Assembly: GCA_963855995.1 (NCBI GenBank)
Contig: OY979716.1
Coordinates: forward strand, 33,115,094 to 33,179,093
Source: Muricea muricata
Taxonomy: Eukaryota > Cnidaria > Anthozoa > Malacalcyonacea > Plexauridae
Length of the DNA stretch: 64,000 nucleotides
Reading direction: 5' to 3'
The notes beneath the pieces are model-generated. The model was not told the DNA's origin. It searched no databases and saw nothing but the letters and a program-made list of their open reading frames with translations. A program made the translations under genes and the position numbers. Shown piece by piece: positions 11,459-23,075 of this stretch (position 1 is its first letter; the number at the start of each line of letters is the position of its first letter).

Positions 11459-13215
11459 TCATTGTTTCAATCTTTGGCTAATTAACCTTGCTTTGACTTC
11501 AGATTTTTCAATGATAATACATTTTTTTCTTGTCATTTGGCATGCTACTCCACAAGATCCCACGCCACTGCAAGCGTCAATTACTAGTGGCGGATCTAGC
11601 GTAAGTCAAAATAAATTACCACAGCTCATTCTACGATATATTAATTTACATTTTAAAATACCTTCAAAGCAACTTCATTGGTTAGATTTTATTGGTTACA
11701 TTTGAAATTCATAACCTATGACATTGTTATAAAGTTATTTTGAATTTAAAATTGAGCTGCTATAATTTATTTTTACTTACCCTGGATCCGCCACTGTCAA
11801 TGACATAGGGCGTAGCATCTGCCTTGAGAGACTCTCGTATAGTTTGATGGGCTTTTGTTGACCATAAGAAATACCAGTGTCTTTTTCTTTTACTATTGCA
11901 TCCCCAGGACAGGAAAATAAGCTTGTTGTTTTTATACATTTTGATGTCTTAGTGACTACAATGGCCACGTTGTGCAGGTAGGAAGACATCGCTCTATAAA
12001 ATAGAGAACCATTGCTAGCTACGTCTCTGCTTTGTGATAAACGTGTTGTAATGCACACTTCCCCAGGGTTAAGTTTTCCTGTTCACATTTCATGCATATC
12101 TTACTGTATTCAAACCTAAATTCCTCCAAAAAAATATTGTTCTACTTTTAGAATACCTTTTGGAATTGCTTCTGAGTTGTGATAATAGAATATTTCCCAC
12201 ACCAACTCCAATTGTTGCAACACGTTTCCAATCATATCCATTTGTCTGACCATGAGATCTACGGGGTTGGTCACAGGAAATAAAATGAATCTTGCTTCCA
12301 TCACGTTGTTTCTGAGATTGTTCCCCTGACTAGCTTTAGAAAATGGCTTACATTGTCTGCTTTCCAGTTCTGTAAAGATAAGTATTACTGTTAATTTATG
12401 CACAATAATATTGCAATCCATTCCATTTGCATGCCGTAACGAGGGAGTATGAAGCAAGCGAGCAAGGTAGCGCACTAGTTATATACTCAGTATTTAAAGA
12501 GCAACAACAAAGATTACAATATTGAGTGGTCAACGATCGCCCGAGCGAAAGCCTATAACAACAGTGCAAAGCGCTGTAACCTGTGCGTTACCAAAAAACT
12601 ATGCATTATAAATGCAAACAGTGCCAGCTTGCTAAATAAAAGGAACGAGCTAATATCAAAATGTCGACATGAAAACACATTTTACATTAAAAACTATAAG
12701 AAGAAAGTTACGTAATAGTATAAAGAACAATGAAAACGAAGTCTGATCATAAAGTACATTCATGCAAATCTCCTTTAAATTTTATATGCCTTCCTTACTG
12801 CATAAACACAAAGCTCGTACTAAGGCATGGTAGATAAAAAAAGGTAACGTGTGTATAGTTACCTCAGACTACGGGTGCTTGTTGGAAGTCTCAAAATCAT
12901 GTCAGGAAAATGAGTAATTTTTGTGAGAATCCATGACAATAAGTGTAAGATTTAACGATAATAACAGCATAATTACTTCCCATTACAAATGCAATAAAAA
13001 CGATGCAACATGTCAATTTTTCTTACCTTTAATGATTCGCTTTTTGTTTTACGTGCGCTAATGTCGTTAACGGCAGAGAGTTCTTAGCCATTGCTCTTTG
13101 CACGACCTGTGCTCTTTTCAATAAAAATAGCTTCGTCACTCTGTACGAACCACCATTTTGCGCGGTCGTGTCGCTCAACATTCTTTTTCGGAGTACTAGT
13201 TCTTTTTGATGGCAT
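11459..13215 (-). pseudogene. Methyltransferase-like gene, interrupted and frameshifted
   Basis: Reading from the right: a start at 13215 gives MPSKRTSTPKKNVERHDRAK and a probable first exon ending at a GTAAGA donor at 13026. A second exon (about 12116-12369) follows the acceptor ATCTTTACAG and contains LELVWEIFYYHNSEAIPKGI. A third (about 11797-12065) contains GISYGQQKPIKLYE and then changes frame near 11820. A MITE with its 8-bp duplication interrupts it at 11585-11796. The frame resumes with VIDACSGVGSCGVAC and CIIIEKS, ending at 11459. The D-x-C-S-G-x-G pattern with a downstream E looks like the S-adenosylmethionine-binding motif I of N4/N6 DNA methyltransferase-fold proteins, and the preceding KP-x-K-L element fits that family. 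No catalytic DPPY-type motif was identified, so activity cannot be claimed. Confidence 0.45.
11585..11796 (-). mobile_element. hAT-type MITE, family 1 copy A (212 bp)
   Basis: Ends are TAGTGGCGGATC and GGATCCGCCACTG, inverted. Flanks are TCAATTAC (11577-11584) and TCAATGAC (11797-11804), an 8-bp duplication with one change. Closely similar copies in the opposite orientation lie at 48652-48854 and 61019-61221. Eight-base duplications with CAGTGG ends are typical of hAT elements. It is inserted in the methyltransferase-like gene. Confidence 0.85.
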
Positions 13216-13807
13216 TGCGTTTGCAGTTAGCTATATTTCCTTGCCAGCTATAAGGCAACTAAGTTGAACGTACCCCGAATACTCGCTCGAACGGAATGAG
13301 CAGAGAGAAGCAACTATCCGAATTTTATTTTGCAAAAACAAAAGAGGCGGCAAGGCTATCTAACGGATTTGAGGTGTGGCGGCATGTAATGTGCTCTGGC
13401 ACATGTCAACACTATCTACCCTGTTGACGATGTAGGCCTCGCCGGCCAAGAAAATATTTGTCAACAATAATCTCGCCACCAGGCGGTAAATATCTGCTCT
13501 TATTATTATTATATGGTTATGAGTGTTTTACCGAAAACTAAAAAACTTGTATTTTCCATATTTTTACTAGTGAAAAAATATGTAAAACTTGTGCGTATTT
13601 TCGCGCGATTTATGTGTGTTCTAGTTCCGACTTCTGACCATACATGAAAAGAATATCGTGTGGAAATCAATATTTTAGAAACGAGCACAGTGAGTAAGTC
13701 AAATATTGTTTTGATTAATTAAGGGAATACAATATTCATATGTTCGCGCCACGTACTATGTAGCTAATGTCCTTTATATATTTTGTGTTTGGCAGGTTTA
13801 TTGATCA

Positions 13808-16800
13808 TGGCATACTTCACAATTCAGCCTACAAAATCGTGAGTTGGGAAATTTAAAAGGGCTTTTAGTTTTGGCCAAATGTGTCGCTAAAATTTTGTTA
13901 AGGAAAGTTAAAGAATAATTAAATTTCATTGTAAGGTGAACAAGAAGTACCCTCCCGTTATCTTTCACGCCGAAACAATGGATAATTTGTTCCTGTTTTT
14001 AACGAAAGCACACCCTGAGATGTTTGACAACTTCCCGTAGAAAAGAGATAACAAACACGATGATGATTGATATAATTGTGGCAAACTGAGAGCAACACAG
14101 CACCTTGGTAGAAAGCAAAAACTCTAGCAACTGTTGGCTAAATAGATATATTTTACATCTTCCATCAAGCGTGCTTTAAGTCCAGTATGGACTTAAACAC
14201 GAGTGAGATCTGCTGGAACCAGACATAGATGAACAAGCCAGCCAACTTTCGTTAACGCCGTTCACAAGTCCTAGCAGTAAAAGTTCACTGGCCACGAGTG
14301 ACCTGTTAGACGTAGATATTGACGTCGAGAGCTGCAGTGAAGTCCTTGAATCAAGTGTTACGACATACGAAGAAGATGAATTAGATTCAACGGTCTTTGA
14401 TGACGACTTTGGTTTCACCCCAATTGTTTACTCAAGTGATGAATGCGATGCAGAAGGTAGGAACATACAACGTTCATAGAATGATGACCTGTGTTGCCCA
14501 ATACATAACTGATCGCGAACATTAACCTAATTTCATTTTACAATACATGTACGTGTACCCACTTTTATTTAAGTTGCTTAAGTGGAACTAAATAACTACA
14601 ATTAAGAGAAATTTTATGCATTCACAAACTGAGTAGATGCTTCTGTATGTGTAGTTTGAGAGTCGCGATCAAAGTATAAAAACTGATATGTAGGATTTTG
14701 AAAATTCTAAAATTTTTGGTAGTGCATTCTCATTCCTAGTTTATACAACATCTTTTAGAGTCACAAAATGATTCACATGTAGAACAAGCACCTAAATCGT
14801 GGAACTCGGGGAAAACTCGCGAAGACTGTTGTCCCTTGAAAGGTACATTTTTTTACCTAAATTTAAACAAACAAAAACATTGCAAAGCAAGGCACATTGA
14901 AAAGATGCTAGTCCAACGGGGAGCAAAAATTTGAGCATTTTTAGCTACATGAACGCGTAACACACATGTTGATCGAGAAGAAGACCAAATATCACGAAAC
15001 ATTCATGTGGGCTACAGAAGGACTGTAAATCGCCTACCAGCGCACACACGATCTATGAGGATGATAGATGAAAGTTGCGCCAGAATCAAGCTGTAAACTT
15101 ATTAACTTGCTCTGTGCATGTTGCCGCAGATCGATTGGATATTAAAAGAGTGACATTATCAGAAATTTTGCGTTCAGACAAAATACAAAACCAATACGGT
15201 CATACATAAAGTAGATTGGGTGTTTTACTTGCATAGCTTTGTTATTAGTCAACTTAGCTACGTTGCAAATTACACTGATAATCCAAATTTCTTTTTTAAC
15301 ATTGAACTATTGAAATCATGGTACAGAAATGCGAAACACAACAAATTACTTGTTTGTTATGACCTGATTCATCGAATACGAATCGTATAGGACATTAATC
15401 GTATAACCAATTAATAAATGTTCATGCGTTTAAGTATTTAAACCTGATCCAGCTCTATATACCATAAGTATGTATGGGGTCTTGAAAACGAACCGCGCAT
15501 TTGTGTACTTTGAAATGGAGTGCCCTCAGTTTTACAATACAAGGATCAATTAATGTATCGTTCTCAACGTCGGTTATTAACTTGTAGAAGCAGTAAATGT
15601 CAGTCTGAACAAAACTCATCAAGGAAAAGCAGAGAAGTTGAAATCAATCGATGAAGGTATTTATTGAATAGGCTTATATTGTGAACTTCCATAAGGAAAC
15701 AAAAGTTAATGATTTTCTGAAAAAACATTTTTAAATATCGTTGGTTATCCGTTTGGTATCGTTAAAACGAATTAGCATTTCGTTCACAGATTTTTCAGAT
15801 CGTTAAACGTTCATAATAGAGCGGTTAGGATTTCAGAAAAGATCATTATAAAAATGTCACTAAAGCGTTTATCAAATTGTTAGAAATGTTACTAAAACGT
15901 CTAGAAGCATCGCACAAAACGTTCACATAAGTCATAAGTCATAATGGTTGTAGCTACGTCTGGTTGGGTCAAATTGCGGCACCGAGTACATGGATTGTTT
16001 ACTGCCCGGGCTGAGTTTCCGTCTGGTTTGTCGAGCTCAAATTTCAACTCGGCTGAAGACTAAAATCGCAATAAAATTCAGCGAGCGATTACATCCCGGT
16101 TTAAGCTACACGGCAAAAAAAGTTAGGAGTTGAGGATTAAACAATGTTGTGCTGCCCATATTGTTCTATTTTGTCAACAATATTGTTCAGCACTGTTATA
16201 CCGGATTGTGGGCTGGATTCAGGCTCAACAACTTGTTCAGTATTCCGCAAAACCTGTAAGCATATATCAAAAAACGAATTCAACAGTGCGAAGACAAATT
16301 AATTAGTGCGAACACAAATTTATTAACGCAAACAAAAATGTATTAGCGCAAACACAAATTTATTAGCGCGAAAGCAAATTTATTTGCGCGAACAAGAGCA
16401 GTTCGAACACAAATTTGTTCGCGCAATCACAAATTTATTAGCGATAGCGCTTAATGTCGGTTTCCCAAAGCACTAGCGGAAAATACATATTATATCACTA
16501 CATCTACGGGCGCATTTGCTAGAGGCGATAAAACGTGTGCTCACTTGGCTATGCCTTTGCATTGTGAGTATCAGAGTAGGAGTTATTCACGGATCACTAT
16601 GTAGTGTCATTGCTATAGCTTACGTGTTGAACAAAATTTCAAGTTCTGTTCTCAACGTGGGCAGGCAGTGTACCATTGATAATCATAGAACCTTGCGTCA
16701 ACCAAATCCCAAGTCGCAATACTAAGTCAAAGCCGGCCACAAGTATGTCGTCCCAAAACGTTTGAGTACGTTCAAAACAGCGCAAGAAAAGGAAAGAGCT

Positions 16801-18478
16801 TTTTATATGTACGGGGAAAAAGATCGAAACGCGCAAGGCTAGACCCGAACGTTTTGTTGCTTGCGGAGCGCGAAGTGGCTGATAACGGACATTTAATTTA
16901 TTATCAATAGTAATCACAATTGCCTGCCCACTTTGAGAACAGACCTTGAAATTTTGTTCAACACGTGAACTACAACAATGTCAAAACATTGTGATCCATG
17001 AAATCTTACTCTGATACTCACAATGCAGCACACGTGTTATCGCCTCGAGAAAATGCCCCCCATAGTGATATATTATGTATTTTCTCTGGTACTTTGTGAA
17101 ACCGACATTAAGCACTGTCGCTAATAAATTTGTGTTTGCGCTAATAAATTTGTGTTTCCTAACAAATTTGTGTTCGCTCTAATAAATTCGTGTTCGCATT
17201 AATAAATTTGTGTTTTGATACACGCTTACTCGTTTTGCCCTTGTCGGTCACCGTAGAGTACACACAGAGTGCATGTTATTTTACCGTACAAAAATCAATC
17301 TGCAATGTGAAAGGCCAGGTCACGCAGCTATTTAGATACATAAAAATATAGTCGGTCCGGGTGAAAATATTTCAAGCGGGTGAATGCTACTAATGCTTAG
17401 AACGCCTTTGTTATAGTATAGATATTGCCGTTCGTCATCGTTTAACTGACCAAATATCGTTAACATTTCTTTTCCCATGGAAGGTCACATTAATATTCAG
17501 TATAATTAATGTTCATAGTAGAATACAAATAACCCGGTAATTGTTCTAAATGAATCAATTTTAGTACGTACACTACAATGCTGCCCAAAGGAATGCACGA
17601 GTGCAATGGACTTCCCTAACATGGTATTAGCAAGGAATTCATTTCAGCAGTTATCTTCCATGGGAAAGAGTCAGTGGCTATTAGATTATTTAAAGGATCA
17701 TTCAAATGACAGGTATTTTGCGACTTAATAAAATCCACGTGTTTCCCGTTTCACATTTTGTATAGTTAGTGTCCGGAGCATCTGTTAAGGGCAAATTTTT
17801 ACAGTTTTTTTAACAAAAATCGCGAGGAACGTAACTGAGAGGAGTTTGCATTTAATATGAGAGATTTCAAACTTGTCATCGAAGGTTTGCTAGTGCAAGA
17901 AGATATAACGAATTGGCAAAATCATAGCCTCTTATTACCTCAGCGCCTAACAATGGATCTGTCAATTCGTTAAAATGACAACTAATCGTCTAATAATGCG
18001 TTAGTATACAGACTTAATTTTATGCTAGTTTACAGGCTTGCGAATGTATAAATTGCGTACTTTAAAGGCCTTATTATATTAAAGCGATTTACTGGACTAT
18101 GCGCGCTGAAAATTCCATAAGCTCATTAAATCAAAGGCTTGCGCATTATTAGCCCCGTAAATCGATTCCGTATAGCGCCTGTAAGACTTGCTGAGTGTTT
18201 TTGAAAATAGACAGTGTGTCTGCAGCCCCATATTATCCTAAACACCTTGTTTGCCAGAAAAACCATTATATATTACTATTTTTACTGCGTTTAATAGGGA
18301 TGGCACAACCTACTTAGTGAGAGGGTATTCAGTCTGTAGAGCTCCTTGGATGGCAATACACGCTATTTCACAAAGTTTAATGGCAAAACTCGTGTCAATG
18401 CACAAGAATGGTTTCCAAACAACGAGAAACCCTGATAAAAAAAACACGAAGACAAAAACTTATATCGCCAAAGCATGA
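13808..18478 (+). CDS. Spliced gene of unknown family inside the large candidate transposon
   Basis: Exons with good open frames: E1 about 14208-14456 (acidic, with DLLDVDIDVESCSEVLE), E2 14759-14842, E3 15588-15656, E4 17565-17712 and E5 18298-18478. E1 to E3 each end in phase 1 at GAAG|gt or AAAG|gt and meet phase-compatible acceptors; E4 ends in phase 2, which E5 fits. This agreement is strong evidence for a real gene. E4 is Cys-rich at its start (QCCPKECTSAMDF) and contains SMGKSQWLLDYLKDHS. E5 has YLVRGYSVCRAPWMAIHAIS and stops early at TGA. This pattern matches, from memory, widespread uncharacterised transposon-type proteins of invertebrates, usually much longer. A short first exon MAYFTIQPTKS at 13808, with a GTGAGT donor, is possible but its phase does not fit simply. 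The C-terminal half is missing. Confidence 0.5.
14175..14197. repeat. Short perfect hairpin next to exon E1
   Basis: TTTAAGTCCA, a 3-base loop, then TGGACTTAAA. It lies just before the inferred E1 acceptor and could be chance. Confidence 0.5.
16247..17238. mobile_element. Fold-back element with minisatellite-bearing arms
   Basis: Arms of about 350-440 bp face each other around a ~215-bp centre. The outer parts are tandem units of the type AACACAAATTTATTAGCGCG (left) and its reverse complement (right). The inner parts share GTATCAGAGTAGGAG-like and GTTGAACAAAATTTCAAG sequences. The termini read GCAAAACnnGTAAGC on both sides. No clear target-site duplication was found. The short open frames inside are not genes. 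It lies in the intron between E3 and E4. Confidence 0.75.
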
Positions 18479-18689
18479 ATGGAATCGTCCTTCCAAAAAA
18501 TGGGAGATAAAATGCCGGACAGTCCAATCATTCACAGTCGATATAAAACTCAACTTATCACACAGTTTTCAGGACCTGAGTTTGTGCTTGATTTACGCAG
18601 TGGCAGTGTTTATATATCTGGGTATTGGCGCTACATTTGAGTGCCCAAATATTTTAGTTATTAATTAATGTTATATCATTTTGATAGCC

Positions 18690-19290
18690 AAAATATTCTA
18701 GATATTAAAGCTTGTTATATCATTTTCATAATGTTGGCGCTGCATTTGCAGTGCCAAATATTTTAGATAATAATGAAAGTTATATCATTTTCGTAATTTT
18801 TGTCGTGCATTTGCAGTGCCAAAATGTTCTTGATGTTAATCCATGTATATCATATTCATAATGTTGGCGCTGCATTTGCAGTGCCAAAATATTTTAGATA
18901 CTGATGAAAGTTATATCATTTTCATAATTTTGTCGCTGCATTTGCAGAGCCAAAATATTTTAGATACTGATGATAGTTATATCATTTTCATAATTTTGTC
19001 GCTGCATTTGCAGAGCCAAAATATTTTAGATACTGGCGAAAGTTATATCATTTTCATAATTTTGTCGCTGCATTTGCAGAGCCAAAATATTTTAGATACT
19101 GATGAGAGTTATATCATTTTCTTAATTTTTGTCGCTGCATTTGCAGAGCCAAAATGTAATAGATATTAACCGATGTATATCATATTCATAATGTTGGCGC
19201 TGCATTTGCAGTGCCAAAATATTTTAGATAATGAGGAATTTCATATCATTTCCATAATTTTGGTGCTGCATTTGCAGTGCCAAAATATTT
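18690..19290. repeat. Minisatellite, ~66-bp unit
   Basis: About nine units, each with GCTGCATTTGCAGAGCCAAA, then ATTTTAGATA and a TATATCATTTTCATAAT segment. Earlier units read CAGTGCC rather than CAGAGCC. The core is related in reverse complement to the array at 11036-11398, as subterminal repeats of a single transposon would be. Confidence 0.8.
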
Positions 19291-19525
19291 TGAATATCAT
19301 ATTATAAAAATATTGTTATTTTATGGTTGTTATTGACGTCGCCTATTAAACAGAAAAAAACTCCATTTTTGCAACAACGTTTTTTTTGTGGCGAAAAACC
19401 ATTTAAAATTTCCATTTTATCTTTAAAAAAAATAATTTTGCAATTGTGTTGCCAATATTCGAGAAAATGATAAAATAATGCAGGAATTTTACTAAATAGA
19501 ATATTTCACTTTGCTCTAGAACGTG

Positions 19526-19775
19526 TTAGAAAAATATATCAAACATATCTCGATATCAACATAGATTTTATTAACATGAACGTTGAAGATAATATATAGT
19601 ACACACAATATTGCCATTGTGAATTAATTGTATTTATACGCTACTCTATGCATACTCTACGCCTATGGTCATTACCACATCAAGTTATAGGTTCTTTCTT
19701 ACAATTGCCATACACATGTTAGGAATTAAATCATTAAATTAATATCTTATCCTTATCAAATGCAGGTTGTGTTTA
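19526..19775. other. No recognised feature
   Basis: AT-rich spacer between the large candidate transposon and the TA-flanked element. Confidence 0.5.
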
Positions 19776-19777
19776 TA

Positions 19778-20469
19778 CAGGGTGTCTAAAAAAAAGTAGA
19801 CAATTTTGAAACGGCTCTCCACCTCGCGATGCGGCTTGAAGTATGAAGTTTACAACCCAGGGGTGTGCGTATATTCGATCAGATTAGGAATGGCTTGCGC
19901 ACGAAATTTCAATCCTCAAGAGTAATTTTGAGTCGGCAAATAAAAAACTTGTTAGGTGTTTTATCGCTGTTCAAAATTTCAAGAAATTTGCTTTAGTTTA
20001 AGCCCTTCAAAACTTGTATTTGCCTTAATAATAATCATTTTTCTAAAGAAAAGTTCTAATTTTAATTAAATGTCCCTGGGGGGTTGTATGCAAATTAGGT
20101 AAATGCTTAAATTAAACATGCACAAAGCCGATTTTGCTTAAGATATGGAAGTTTGTGCTACGCTTTAAACGGCCTGGACTTACGCAAATTTTCTGAAATT
20201 TTGAACAGCAATACACTACCCAAAAAATTTTCCAGCCACTTAGTCAAAATTACTTTTAAACGTCAAAGTTTCGCGCGCAAGCCGTATTTAACTTGTCGTA
20301 AAAGATACAACCCCCCGGGTACTGAAGTTTTAAATTTCTAATTTTTTCTGTTAATTCTACATTATAAGTGCCAAAACAATCTATTTTAATGAAAAACTCC
20401 ATACATTGAGGAGCTTCACAAAATAGAGAACGACTTCAGACTTGTCTACTTTTTTTTTTATACACCCTG
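19778..20469. mobile_element. Mariner/Tc1-type non-autonomous element (692 bp)
   Basis: The left end is CAGGGTGTCTAAAAAAAAGT and the right end is its near reverse complement, ending ACACCCTG. TA flanks both sides (19776-19777 and 20470-20471). CAGGGTG ends with a TA duplication are common for mariner/IS630-like MITEs. The 62-codon frame inside has no recognisable transposase features. Confidence 0.7.
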
Positions 20470-20707
20470 TATATTGTGTTCTTGGTACTTGCAATTTTTC
20501 TAACCATTTGTGATATGATAGACAGTAGTATAGAAAGGCCGGTTCTGGCGCATTTTCCATTTCCCCCTCCTCCCTCCCCATCCATCCCCTCCTAAAAAAA
20601 TAATTCGTAAAAATTCTTTTGAAATATCGTCCAAAAGAATTTTAGTCTGATTCGTTAATTACGCTTAAATACTCTGATATGAACCCCTCACCCCCCTGTA
20701 TGTAATT

Positions 20708-20983
20708 TTAATAGTCATTTTCGATTTCTTCGATTCTTTCTAACGTTTCGAAAACAGATGTTATCCAGCATTCTTTTCCTTCGTACTTTTTTAACATATA
20801 TTCATTAAAATCTAATAATTCATACTCTTCTTCCAGAATATTTTTTACTTTTTCTATTCTATTTTCTTTATCGCTCGTTTCTAAGAAGAGTTCTTTTAGA
20901 CTTTTTGTTTGTAACTCTTCTAGGATATCATTTAAGGTTTCCTGTCTTTCAACTTCTATAATTTTTAATTCTTCTGGATTCAT
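20708..20983 (-). CDS. Small acidic protein of unknown function (91 aa)
   Basis: An intact frame that starts MNPEELKIIEVERQETL and is rich in Glu, Leu and Ile, predicted mostly helical. It has no transmembrane segment and no cysteine cluster. The start at 20983 is preceded by AACAATAAAG, the AATAAA-type start context used by nearly all genes of this element. It lies 19 bp downstream of the polymerase stop on the same strand and is the last gene at the left end. Not recognised. Confidence 0.6.
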   Translation of the reverse strand: MNPEELKIIEVERQETLNDILEELQTKSLKELFLETSDKENRIEKVKNILEEEYELLDFNEYMLKKYEGKECWITSVFETLERIEEIENDY

Positions 20984-21002
20984 CTTTATTGTTATATTTT
21001 TT

Positions 21003-23075
21003 TTAAAGTTTTTTGTTTTCGATTTTATAATGTCCTATCGCCATCGTGTTGGTCCCGTTTTCTAAAATTACCCGTTTATCATCGTTTGCCGAGAGTGCAA
21101 TCTTTGTAATGGATTCCGTGTGAATATTATGTTTACGGCTTCTAATAGCATTCATCGTCCTTTGCTGATCTTCTTTGGTGAACAGGCAGTTCTTGTAATC
21201 CTCGAGCGTTATTTCATTTTTTACTACAACTTTTTTTACTCCCTTACACTTCTTTCCTCCCGTACCTATACATTCTTTTTTATCACAGCTTCCATCGCAG
21301 AATTTCTCCCCGCACAAACCTTCGTATTTTTGTATATTGTACGCGTACAATTTTGATCTGAGTCCTACGAACTCTGTAATTTGTTTTCCACCAGCCTCGT
21401 CTTTCATCATCCCAATACCTTTTTTGTTCATTCCTGTTGGGATTCCACTCGAGTGATTCTTTTCATAATTTGACGTATCAAACCGTTCGGTAACGTCGTC
21501 GGATATGTCTTTGTAGAAATCTTTCGTTTTGATTTCGTAGCACAAACTATCCGTATCCGTGAAGAGTAGACTTGCGTTATTACCGTACTTAGGTTTGATG
21601 AAATTATAATGAAAGTCATGCACTAACGTCTTACTGAGATCTAGGATGCTCATACCTAGATATATTGGTTTATGTAACTTAATTGTTGTCTTTTTCATAT
21701 CTACTGCCACCAAATCTTCTGTGAAAATATTGATCCTATCAAAATTAGGTTTCTTAACTAGTTTTTCGAGTTCTTTTTCTTCGGTAGCAAGTCTTATATC
21801 TAACCTATTTCTAATATTCTCCATTGTTTTTCCGAAAACAGAATTATTCATCAATTTAAAAAAGTCCTTTTCAAACTCCGTGGTTCCTTTTGTTCTCAGG
21901 TTTGTATTTAATTGAATATAATCTTTTAACCAGGCTTTTTCGTTAAATTTGACGTTGAATTTGATTTCGATAAATTTTCCTCTATGGATTTTAATGAGTT
22001 TTAAACCAAGATCTAAGTATTGTTTTAGATTTTTATGATGTATCACATATTTTTCTTTGTTATTGAGATTAGGGATAAGTTTGTCTACTTTGTTTACTCT
22101 AAGTCGTTCGGGGGCTAGCGGGTATTCGTTATGAACGTCGTGTAAGTCTTTCGGGTACTCTAGGTCAACTTCTAATATACACCCTTTCCCATCACCTAAG
22201 TTATTCCAGTTTTGTAATTCTGATCTGTTCATCCATTTGAATTTGTCAACTGGGAGGGGTTGGCTCATTGCCCATCCATAGAGGTTGTTGGCATCCAGAT
22301 ATTGGATGTAGATGCTTTCTTTTCCGGGGTTGAAGTCGTTGGTATACGGATTATTCGCTTTTGCATATCTTTTCATAATAGTGCTGATTCCACCTCGGAT
22401 TCCATTTTCAACCATTAAGTACATATTCGGGTCTGTTAGTAATTCTAATTCTATTTTTGATATTTTTAAGGCTGCATCCCACGCCAATCCGGGTGCTGTG
22501 TAATACCAGAGGGGATCCAATCCATAATTATCGATACAGATATTTCTATAATTTTCCATAACGTCTGTCAGCAATAGAACATCTGTTTTTAGGTATAAAC
22601 CGTGATAATCCCTCATCGTTTTACAGTTAAATTCCTTCCATACTTTTTGTGCGTGTTTGTACTCTTCATCACTTATATTAGAGTCGTTGAGTTTACTACA
22701 GAATTTATCTTTGGATGGGAGTTCACTTACGTTTAACTTTTCAAAATCTGACATAAATGCATATGGGAACACACCTTTTTTCTTCAATAATTCGTTGTTT
22801 CCCATTTCTTTTTCCAACGAGTTGAATTGGTTTGGTTCTAAACCTTTTGCGAGGTCATCTAGGGATTTTCGTGTGAATTTTATTGAGTCCAGGAATCTTA
22901 TTTCTAATGATTCTTTTCCTTCCTCACCCATTCCAATGTACTTACTGAACGAAATATACTTTTCATCTGTTTTTGGGATGCATCCTATTTGCCCTCCGAG
23001 ACTTTTTACAAATAGATGAGAATCGTACCCTTCCAAATTATGGAATAGCACGGGTACGAATGTTGGAGTTCTCAT
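21003..23075 (-). CDS. polB: Protein-primed DNA polymerase B, exonuclease II to palm and thumb (690 aa)
   Basis: This intact frame is the main body of the polymerase that would replicate the element from a protein-bound end. Motifs: Exo II around HNLEGYDSH (res 12-20), Exo III around YLKTDVLLLTDV (161-172), palm motif A YLDANNLYG (259-267), motif B FFKLMNNSVFGK (405-416), and motif C FTDTDS (505-510) with the two catalytic aspartates. RGG (227-229) lies where the protein-primed subfamily has its specific insertions. Between KLYAYN and KGVKK is an unusual Cys cluster (res 588-610; C588, C593, C597, C602, C610). The first Met of this frame is not the true start: upstream coding continues in other frames across a broken zone at 23076-23330. 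Confidence 0.9.
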   Translation of the reverse strand: MRTPTFVPVLFHNLEGYDSHLFVKSLGGQIGCIPKTDEKYISFSKYIGMGEEGKESLEIRFLDSIKFTRKSLDDLAKGLEPNQFNSLEKEMGNNELLKKKGVFPYAFMSDFEKLNVSELPSKDKFCSKLNDSNISDEEYKHAQKVWKEFNCKTMRDYHGLYLKTDVLLLTDVMENYRNICIDNYGLDPLWYYTAPGLAWDAALKISKIELELLTDPNMYLMVENGIRGGISTIMKRYAKANNPYTNDFNPGKESIYIQYLDANNLYGWAMSQPLPVDKFKWMNRSELQNWNNLGDGKGCILEVDLEYPKDLHDVHNEYPLAPERLRVNKVDKLIPNLNNKEKYVIHHKNLKQYLDLGLKLIKIHRGKFIEIKFNVKFNEKAWLKDYIQLNTNLRTKGTTEFEKDFFKLMNNSVFGKTMENIRNRLDIRLATEEKELEKLVKKPNFDRINIFTEDLVAVDMKKTTIKLHKPIYLGMSILDLSKTLVHDFHYNFIKPKYGNNASLLFTDTDSLCYEIKTKDFYKDISDDVTERFDTSNYEKNHSSGIPTGMNKKGIGMMKDEAGGKQITEFVGLRSKLYAYNIQKYEGLCGEKFCDGSCDKKECIGTGGKKCKGVKKVVVKNEITLEDYKNCLFTKEDQQRTMNAIRSRKHNIHTESITKIALSANDDKRVILENGTNTMAIGHYKIENKKL

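Larger units (their letters stand above)
10585..19525. mobile_element. Candidate large two-gene transposon, 8.9 kb
   Basis: A 32-bp sequence at 10585-10616 recurs as an exact reverse complement at 19494-19525. Inside each copy lies a minisatellite, and the two minisatellites share the core GGCTCTGCAWWTGCAGC. Between them are two divergent genes: a methyltransferase-like gene on the minus strand (start 13215) and a spliced gene on the plus strand (14208-18478). The layout of terminal repeat, subterminal tandem repeats and coding interior is what a DNA transposon would show. I see no clean target-site duplication. It carries a fold-back element (16247-17238) and a hAT-type MITE (11585-11796). 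The extent is inferred. Confidence 0.45.

Noticed and set aside
10983..11462. Long open frames on both strands over the 26-bp minisatellite
   Set aside because: They are repetitive translations of the unit; the absence of stops on both strands comes from the repeat and not from coding selection.
21120..23019. Plus-strand frames opposite the polymerase
   Set aside because: Shadow frames of a clearly coding minus-strand gene.
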